Source: Lysobacteraceae bacterium (lineage in GTDB: Bacteria > Pseudomonadota > Gammaproteobacteria > Xanthomonadales > Xanthomonadaceae). Taken from it: a stretch of DNA of 10,989 nucleotides. The stretch is from positions 1 to 10,989 of the forward strand of contig JAIXTZ010000356.1 in NCBI GenBank assembly GCA_027483745.1, in the 5' to 3' direction. Position 1 is the stretch's first letter. Each line of letters opens with the position of its first letter. The notes under the pieces are model-generated. The model worked only from the letters and a program-made list of their open reading frames with translations. It had not been told where the DNA came from and searched no databases. The translations under genes and the position numbers were made by a program. Positions 5,582 to 10,989 of the stretch are shown one piece after another.

Positions 5582-7684
5582 TTACCAGATGGCGATGCGC
5601 TGCGCTTCCGGACGCACCATCGGATCGCCGTCCTTGCAGCCGAAGGCCGCCGCGAAGGCCGGCATGTTGCTCGGTGCGCCGTTGGCGCGGAAGCGGGCCG
5701 GGGCGTGCGGGTCGGTGACCAGGCGGACGTTCAGCTCCTTGTCCGTGTAGCTGCGGCGCCACACCGTGGCCCAGTTGACGAAGAAGCGCTGGTCCTGCGT
5801 CAGGCCCTCGACCATCGGATCGCTGTAACCCGCGCCTTGGGCCGCCACCATCGCCGCGTGTGCGACCGTGAGGCCGCCGAGATCCGCGATGTTCTCGCCC
5901 AGCGTCAGGTTGCCGTTGACGTTCTTGCCGGCCAGCGCCTCGTAGGCGTCGAACTGCTCGACCAGCATCGTGGTCTTGCTCTTGAAGCCCTCGGCGTCCG
6001 CCGGCTGCCACCAGTTGGCGAAGCTGCCCTTGGCGTCGAAGCGCGAGCCCTGGTCGTCGTAGCCGTGGATCATCTCGTGGCCTATCACCGCGCCGATGCC
6101 GCCGTAATTCAGCGCCGGATCGGCCTTCGGGTCGAAGAACGGCGGCTGCAGGATGCCAGCCGGAAAGACGATCTCGTTCATCAGCGGGTTGTAGTAGGCG
6201 TTCACCGTCTGCGGCGTCATGCCCCACTCGCCGCGGTCCTTCGGCTGGCCGATCTTCGCCATCTGGTACGCGTGGTTGAACCGCGCGGCCGCCAAGATGT
6301 TGCCGACGTAGCTGTTACGCGTGGTCGCGAGCCCTGACCAATCGCGCCATGCGTCCGGGTAGCCGATCTTCGGCGTGAAGCTGGCCCACTTCTCGAGGGC
6401 CTTGGCCTTGGTTTCCGGCGTCATCCACTCGAGCGCCTCGATGCGGGCCTTCAGCGCCGTCGAGAGGTTGGCGACCAGCGTCTCCATCTGCGCCTTGCTC
6501 TCGGCCGGGAAGGCGACGTCGACGTAGAGCTCGCCCAGCGCCTCGCCGACGGTGCCGTTCACCGTGTCGAGCACGCGCTTCCAGCGCTCCTTCTGCTGCT
6601 CCTGGCCGCGCAGCGTCTTGCCATAGAAGGCGAAGTTCTGGTCGGCGAAGGCCTTCGGCAGGAAGGGCGCCAGACCGTCGACGGTGTGGAAGCGGAAGTA
6701 AGCCTTCCAGTCCTCCATCGGCACCGAGGCGAACATCCCGTCGAGGGTCTTGAAGAAGTCGGGATTCGACAGCGAGAACTGCGCCGGGCGGGCCACGCCG
6801 TTGGCGTCGAACCACGCGCCCCAGTCGAAGGCCGGCGTGATGGCGTTGGCCGCGTCGATGCTGACCGGGTTGTAGTACTTGGAGACGTCGCGCGAGAGTT
6901 CCTCGCTCGAGTACGTCACCTTGGCCAGGGCCGTCTCGATGGCGAGGACCTTCTCGGCTTGCGCCGCGGCCGTCGCCTCGTCGGCGCCGGCCAGTTCCAG
7001 CGTCGCGGCGATGTGCGCCTGGTAGGCCTCGCGCTCGGCCTTGTGCGTGTCGCCTTCGTAGTAGCTCTTGTCCGGCAGGCCGAGGCCGCCGGGCGTCGCA
7101 TAGCCGATGACTTGCGTGCTGTCCTTGAAGTCGGATTCACCGCCGAACAGCACCAGCCCCATCGCGCCGCGGCTGGCCGCATTGCGCAGGAAGGCCGGGA
7201 TATCGGTGGACGCGGCGAGTGCGTCCACCTCGGCCAGCAGGGGCTGGATCGGCGTGATTCCCGCGGCTTCGATCGCGGCCTCGTCCATGCCGGTGGCCCA
7301 GAAATCACCGATCAGTTTGTGCGTGCCGGTGGCGTTCGCCTGAGCGGCGGCGGCCTCGACGATCTGCTTCTGGGTTGCGAGCGAGCGCTCGGCAAGCATC
7401 TCGAAGCTGCCCCACGTGGTGCGATCGCCTGGCACCGGATTCGCGGCCAGCCACCGGGCATTGACGTGGGCGTTCAGGTCCTGGCACGCCGGCGCCGCCG
7501 GGTCGAGGTCGGTAGCGGCGAAGGCGGCGACGGGCGGCAGCGCGCTGGCGTCGATGCTCAGCGTCGGTGCTTCGGGCGTCGCCGCAGGTGCGTCGGACAC
7601 CGGCGCCTCCGGCGCCTTCGAGCACGCAGCGATCAGGATCGTGCCAAGGGCGAGCGCCAAGGGCTTCAGGGCGGGCGTTTTCAT
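5582..7684 (-). CDS. M13-family zinc metallopeptidase (neprilysin/PepO-like), lipoprotein
   Basis: This 700-residue zinc endopeptidase, of normal M13 length, is expected to be anchored by lipid at the outer membrane and to cleave peptides of limited size. Residues 1-21 give a lipoprotein signal with lipobox IAAC (Cys21; Ser at +2). The M13 N-terminal domain follows (CQDLNAHVNARWLAANP..., YFRFHTVDGLAPFLP). The catalytic half is complete: N495-A496-Y497 for substrate binding, zinc motif H536-E537-M538-I539-H540, third zinc ligand Glu597 in GENIAD with Asp601, and TDPHAPARFRANG near the C-terminus with the His and Arg expected to contact substrate. The protein ends RIAIW. I chose ATG 7684, not an upstream frame extension, because the lipobox then sits correctly and GGAG lies 9 nt upstream. 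It is transcribed away from the TonB-dependent receptor across a 185-bp gap. Its paralogue at 1-1756 has lost these catalytic residues. Substrate unknown. Confidence 0.95.
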   Translation of the reverse strand: MKTPALKPLALALGTILIAACSKAPEAPVSDAPAATPEAPTLSIDASALPPVAAFAATDLDPAAPACQDLNAHVNARWLAANPVPGDRTTWGSFEMLAERSLATQKQIVEAAAAQANATGTHKLIGDFWATGMDEAAIEAAGITPIQPLLAEVDALAASTDIPAFLRNAASRGAMGLVLFGGESDFKDSTQVIGYATPGGLGLPDKSYYEGDTHKAEREAYQAHIAATLELAGADEATAAAQAEKVLAIETALAKVTYSSEELSRDVSKYYNPVSIDAANAITPAFDWGAWFDANGVARPAQFSLSNPDFFKTLDGMFASVPMEDWKAYFRFHTVDGLAPFLPKAFADQNFAFYGKTLRGQEQQKERWKRVLDTVNGTVGEALGELYVDVAFPAESKAQMETLVANLSTALKARIEALEWMTPETKAKALEKWASFTPKIGYPDAWRDWSGLATTRNSYVGNILAAARFNHAYQMAKIGQPKDRGEWGMTPQTVNAYYNPLMNEIVFPAGILQPPFFDPKADPALNYGGIGAVIGHEMIHGYDDQGSRFDAKGSFANWWQPADAEGFKSKTTMLVEQFDAYEALAGKNVNGNLTLGENIADLGGLTVAHAAMVAAQGAGYSDPMVEGLTQDQRFFVNWATVWRRSYTDKELNVRLVTDPHAPARFRANGAPSNMPAFAAAFGCKDGDPMVRPEAQRIAIW

Positions 7685-7869
7685 GGAGGACAGCTCCGGA
7701 GTGGGCGCGAAGCCCAGGGGTCTACCATGCTGCGCCCGTGCTTCCGAGGGCACGTGTGCCGATCGTCACGACGCGCCCTTCACGTCCATGACAGTGCGTT
7801 CCGGCTGCCATCCTCCTGTAACGCGAGCGCCACAGACTCCCGCGGATTCCTGAACCCGGACGTCCCGTG
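7685..7869. promoter_or_regulatory. Divergent intergenic region between the M13 lipoprotein and the TonB-dependent receptor
   Basis: This 185-bp gap must hold promoters for both genes. GGCACGTGTGCC (7749-7760) contains a perfect 5-bp inverted repeat, GGCAC/GTGCC, around GT, and could be an operator. ATGACA (7788-7793) resembles a -35 box and TGTAAC (7817-7822) a -10 box for the receptor, but they are 23 bp apart, so this is weak. I see no Fur-box-like AT-rich repeat. Positions are read directly; all regulatory roles are guesses. Confidence 0.3.
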
Positions 7870-10800
7870 ATGAAGCGCTCCACCGCCCTTGCCCTCTCAT
7901 CGATGGCGCTCGCCATCAAGCTCGCCCTCGTGCCCGCGTACGCCCAGTCGCCGGCCACCGGCGCGGTCGTCCAGACGCAGCCCCGCGGTGCGGCGCAGGT
8001 GTGGGTGTATGCCTATCGGGCCGGACAGCCGGCCTCGGGCGTGGAAGCGAAGCTCGGCGCCCGCGTGCTCGGCGCCACCTCGGCGCAGGGCGTGATCGGC
8101 GGCGCCGTCACCCCGGGCCCGCAGACGTTGACCGTGCGCGACGGCCAGCGCGAGGTGACGATCAACCTCGACCTTGCGGTCGGTGAGCAGGTGCAGATCG
8201 CCCTGCAGTTCGTCCCGGGCCGAGCCCCGGCCTACACCCTGAAGAGCTCGGTGAAGGGCACGACGACGGTCGATCTGGCGGCCCGCGAGGCTGCGGCTGC
8301 GGCCGCGGCGCAGGCCGCCCCGGCCACCGCCGGTGCCGATGCCGCTGTTCCGGCTGATACTGCCGGTGCCGCACCGGGCAGCACCGCGACGCTCGACGCG
8401 ATCAACGTCGCTGGCGAAGCGGTGCGCGTCGACGACCGGGCGGCCTATGTCGACCTCGAGCGCATGTCGGTGTCGGTCGACGACACCCTGTCGATCGAGC
8501 AGATCACCCGGGCCGGCGATACCGACGCCGCGGTCGCCCTGCGCCGCGTCACCGGCCTGACGCTCGTCAATAGCCGTTTCATCTACGTGCGCGGCCTCGG
8601 CGAGCGCTACTCCTCGGTGCTGCTCAATGGTGCGCAGATCCCGTCGCCGGACCCGACGCGTCGCGTCATCCCGCTCGATCTCTTCCCGACCGACGTGCTC
8701 GAAGGCGTGGTCGTGCAGAAGACCTACACGCCGGACATGCCGGGCGAGTTCGGCGGCGGCACCATCCAGCTGCGCACCAAGGCGATTCCGCTGCAGCCCT
8801 TCTTCCGCGCCTCGGTGACCGTGGGCGGCGAGCAGGGCACCACCTTCCAGGATGGCCTGCGCTACGAGGGCGGCAGCGATGACTGGACCGGCCGCGATCG
8901 CGATGCCCGTGACCCCGATCCGACCCTGGACGCCGTGCGCAATGCGCGTGGCTTCTTCGCCGGCCAGAGCTTCGGCAACCCGAACGGATTCACTCCGGCC
9001 GAAATCGAGTCCGTCGGCGAGCGGCTCGCGGGCAACAGCAGCTACGATCCCTACACGACCGAGATCGGGCCCGACCTCGGCGCCTCGATCGCCGGCGGCC
9101 AGCGTTTCGAACTCGGCGACGACGTCCGCATCGGACTGCTCGGCTCGGTTCGCTACTCGCAGCAGTGGGACACGCAGGAGGAGACGCGCCGCTACCTGCA
9201 GGCCAGCAACGCCGGTCTCGTCGTCCGCGACGAAACGCAGCTGATGGGCACCACCCGCGAGATCGACCTCTCGGCCTTCAGCGTGCTCGGCCTGGAGCTG
9301 GGCAGCGACCACCGCTTCACGCTGACCTCCATGCTGCTGCGCCAGACCGAGGACGAGGCCCGCGAAGAAACGGGCATCATCGATGCCCAGCAGCTGCAGC
9401 GCTACCGCCTCGAATGGATCGAGAACTCGCTGCTCAGCCACCAGCTCGCCGGTCAGCACCGCATTCCGTTCTTCGCCGAGATGGCCGACTTCGACTGGCA
9501 GTACACCGATGCGGCTGCCCGCCGCTACGCGCCGAACACCCGCCAGTTCCGCTTCAATTTCGACGACAACGGCCGTCGCACGCTGTCGCAGTTCGGCGAG
9601 AGCAACGAGCAGACCTGGGCCAACCTCGACGACGACTCGCGTTCGCTCGACCTCGGCTTCAAGGCGCCGTTCGCCTGCAACGAGGGCGCGACCTACGGCA
9701 CGGTCGACCTCAACGCCGGACGCACGCTTCGCGACCGTGACAGCTACATCCGCCGCTACGGGTTCGGGTTCCGCTTCAATGACGGCAGCTTGTTCAACCA
9801 GGTGATCGCGCTGCCGGGCCTCGGCCAGATGCTGGTGCCGCAGTACATCGGCCCGAACGGCTTCGTGCTGCAGGAAGTGACCGCTGCCACCGACAACTAC
9901 GTCGCTGGACAGCGCATCGACTACGTCGGCCTCGGCGTCGACTTCAGCGTCAACGACCGCTTCCGCATCAACGCCGGTGCCCGCTACGAGACCAACGACC
10001 AGTCGGTGAGCACCTTCTCGGTGCTGCAGGCCAACCAGCGCATCGACAGCCGCCTCGACGAGAGCGACGTGCTGCCGAGCTTCGGCGCCACATGGATGAT
10101 CGACGATGCGCAGCAGCTCCGCTTCGGCTGGAGTCGCACGCTGTCGCGCCCGGACTTCCGCGAGCTGTCGCCGGCACCGTTCCTCGACCCGATCCTCGAC
10201 ATCCTGACCTTCGGCAACCCGGACCTCGAGACGGCGAAGATCACCAACATCGACCTGCGCTGGGAGTACTACTTCTCGCCCGACGAGTCGCTGTCGGTGG
10301 CGCTGTTCCGCAAGGAGTTCGACAAGCCGATCGAGAAGCTGCTGCTGCCGGCCACCGGCTCGCTGCTGCAGACGCTCGCCAACGCCGAATCGGCCACCAA
10401 CCAGGGCATCGAGATCGACTACTTCCAGCGCATGGGCTGGGCCGACGGCTGGTTTGGCGACGTCGACATGGAAAACTGGTTCGTCGCCGCGAACTACTCG
10501 TGGATCGACTCCGAGATCGTGCTCGACCCGACGCGCGCCGGCGTCAGCACCAACCTCAATCGCCCGCTGGAAGGCCAGTCGCCGTACGTCGCGAACCTGC
10601 AGCTGGGCTACAGCAGCCCGGACGGTACGCACGAGACGGCACTGTCGTTCAACATGGCCGGCGAGCGCATCGTGCAGGTCGGCATCGACACCCAGCCGGA
10701 CGTCTACGAGCAGCCGGCGGGCCAGCTCGACTTCAACTGGAAGTGGCAGTTCGCCCGCGACTGGTCGAGCCGCGTGCGCCTGCGCAACCTGCTGGACCCG

Positions 10801-10896
10801 TCGGTCGAGTTCCAGCAGGGCGACATCAACATCCGCGAGTTCAAGCGTGGCCGCGAGATCGCGATCACGGTCGAGTGGTCGCCGAAGAAGGACTGA
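7870..10896 (+). CDS. TonB-dependent outer-membrane receptor with N-terminal beta-sandwich-like domain
   Basis: This 1008-residue outer-membrane receptor probably imports a ligand using TonB energy. A signal peptide ends at about AYA/QS (residue 26). Residues about 35-125 look like a small carboxypeptidase-regulatory/Ig-like beta domain (VWVYAYRAGQPASGVEAKLG ... PGPQTLTVRDG). An Ala/Pro-rich linker (about 136-172) leads to a TonB-box-like TLDAINVAG at 174-182. The plug follows (DAAVALRRVTGLTL, IYVRGLGERYSSVLLNG, then PDMPGEFGGGTIQLRTK). The rest is the barrel, rich in alternating aromatic strands such as LRWEYYFSPDESLSVALFRKEF. The C-terminus ends in TVEWSPKKD, five residues past the last aromatic, unlike the usual terminal Phe/Trp of barrel proteins. 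ATG 7870 is preferred over the adjacent GTG 7867. The divergent M13 lipoprotein suggests, but does not prove, a peptide-derived ligand. No FecA-type STN domain is recognisable, so sigma/anti-sigma signalling is unlikely. Confidence 0.93.
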   Translation: MKRSTALALSSMALAIKLALVPAYAQSPATGAVVQTQPRGAAQVWVYAYRAGQPASGVEAKLGARVLGATSAQGVIGGAVTPGPQTLTVRDGQREVTINLDLAVGEQVQIALQFVPGRAPAYTLKSSVKGTTTVDLAAREAAAAAAAQAAPATAGADAAVPADTAGAAPGSTATLDAINVAGEAVRVDDRAAYVDLERMSVSVDDTLSIEQITRAGDTDAAVALRRVTGLTLVNSRFIYVRGLGERYSSVLLNGAQIPSPDPTRRVIPLDLFPTDVLEGVVVQKTYTPDMPGEFGGGTIQLRTKAIPLQPFFRASVTVGGEQGTTFQDGLRYEGGSDDWTGRDRDARDPDPTLDAVRNARGFFAGQSFGNPNGFTPAEIESVGERLAGNSSYDPYTTEIGPDLGASIAGGQRFELGDDVRIGLLGSVRYSQQWDTQEETRRYLQASNAGLVVRDETQLMGTTREIDLSAFSVLGLELGSDHRFTLTSMLLRQTEDEAREETGIIDAQQLQRYRLEWIENSLLSHQLAGQHRIPFFAEMADFDWQYTDAAARRYAPNTRQFRFNFDDNGRRTLSQFGESNEQTWANLDDDSRSLDLGFKAPFACNEGATYGTVDLNAGRTLRDRDSYIRRYGFGFRFNDGSLFNQVIALPGLGQMLVPQYIGPNGFVLQEVTAATDNYVAGQRIDYVGLGVDFSVNDRFRINAGARYETNDQSVSTFSVLQANQRIDSRLDESDVLPSFGATWMIDDAQQLRFGWSRTLSRPDFRELSPAPFLDPILDILTFGNPDLETAKITNIDLRWEYYFSPDESLSVALFRKEFDKPIEKLLLPATGSLLQTLANAESATNQGIEIDYFQRMGWADGWFGDVDMENWFVAANYSWIDSEIVLDPTRAGVSTNLNRPLEGQSPYVANLQLGYSSPDGTHETALSFNMAGERIVQVGIDTQPDVYEQPAGQLDFNWKWQFARDWSSRVRLRNLLDPSVEFQQGDINIREFKRGREIAITVEWSPKKD

Positions 10897-10989
10897 TCAG
10901 AAGCCGACGACGAGGTTCGTGGTGAACAGGGTGTCGGTCTTCTCGATGCCCACCGGGACCTCGGTGGTGTGGCGCACCTGGTAGCCCGC
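10897..10989 (-). CDS. C-terminal end of a probable DUF481-type outer-membrane protein (partial)
   Basis: Reading the minus strand from the right edge gives 30 codons and a TGA stop at 10899-10897. The peptide reads AGYQVRHTTEVPVG, then IEKTDTLFTTNLVVGF. The terminal Phe with alternating hydrophobic residues (TTNLVVGF) is the standard last strand of an outer-membrane beta-barrel. The pattern VPxG-x-x-KTDT-x-x-T-x-LV-x-x-F resembles the end of DUF481 (YdiY-like, 'salt-induced outer membrane protein') sequences as I remember them. The barrel C-terminus is well supported; the family name is tentative, since the body lies outside the window. The gene converges on the receptor gene with no spacer. 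Confidence 0.6.
   Translation of the reverse strand, partial: AGYQVRHTTEVPVGIEKTDTLFTTNLVVGF

Noticed and set aside
7685..7753. Upstream extension of the M13 lipoprotein to ATG 7753
   Set aside because: It would put 23 extra residues before a well-formed lipoprotein signal; ATG 7684 has GGAG 9 nt upstream.
7897..10632. A 911-codon minus-strand open frame opposite the receptor gene
   Set aside because: It is low-complexity (Ala/Val/Arg/Glu/Gly), without signal or domain, and lies wholly antisense to a convincing TonB-dependent receptor; a GC-driven shadow.
1..10989. CRISPR array, tRNA/rRNA, insertion sequence or phage element
   Set aside because: I saw no regularly spaced repeats, tRNA-like cloverleaf, transposase motif or terminal inverted repeats; nearly all of the window is explained by the listed genes.

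Overview
The window is GC-rich throughout and compactly coded, with Gram-negative envelope genes: two lipoproteins, a TonB-dependent receptor and an outer-membrane barrel tail. GC-rich codon use, several M13-type exported peptidases and a long TonB-dependent receptor with an Ala-rich linker suggest a gammaproteobacterium of the Xanthomonadales/Lysobacterales type. This placement is an inference from style, not a proven assignment.

Layout, left to right. (1) Minus strand, 1756 to the left edge: an exported M13 (neprilysin/PepO-like) protein whose catalytic core is degraded. HExxH reads HELAK, the third zinc ligand is replaced by Met, and the NAY substrate-binding motif is gone, although the frame is intact over 585 codons. 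(2) Plus strand, 1877-5495: a GbsR/MarR-type regulator overlapping cydA by 8 bp, cydB starting 1 nt after cydA, then (80 nt on) a PCuAC-type copper-binding lipoprotein. The oxidase is of the short-Q-loop (CIO-like) cytochrome bd class. An AT-rich double palindrome beside a -10-like box precedes the regulator. (3) Tandem hairpins at 5514-5568 in the convergent gap, the distal one followed by a T-tract on the minus strand. (4) Minus strand, 7684-5582: a full-length M13 lipoprotein with all catalytic residues present. (5) Divergent from it, plus strand, 7870-10896: a 1008-residue TonB-dependent receptor with an extra N-terminal beta-sandwich-like domain. (6) Minus strand at the right edge: the last 30 codons of a probable DUF481-type outer-membrane protein, whose stop codon abuts the receptor's stop.

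How the parts may work together. Regulator, cydA and cydB look like one self-regulated respiratory unit for quinol oxidation under low oxygen or when haem-copper oxidases are inhibited. The PCuAC protein may ride along, although cytochrome bd contains no copper. The active M13 lipoprotein and the divergent receptor could form a peptide degradation/uptake pair at the outer membrane; this is inferred from adjacency only. The most notable feature is the pair of M13 paralogues on the same strand, one active-looking and one catalytically dead, with the cyd block between them on the opposite strand. I see no CRISPR array, RNA gene, insertion sequence or defence system.
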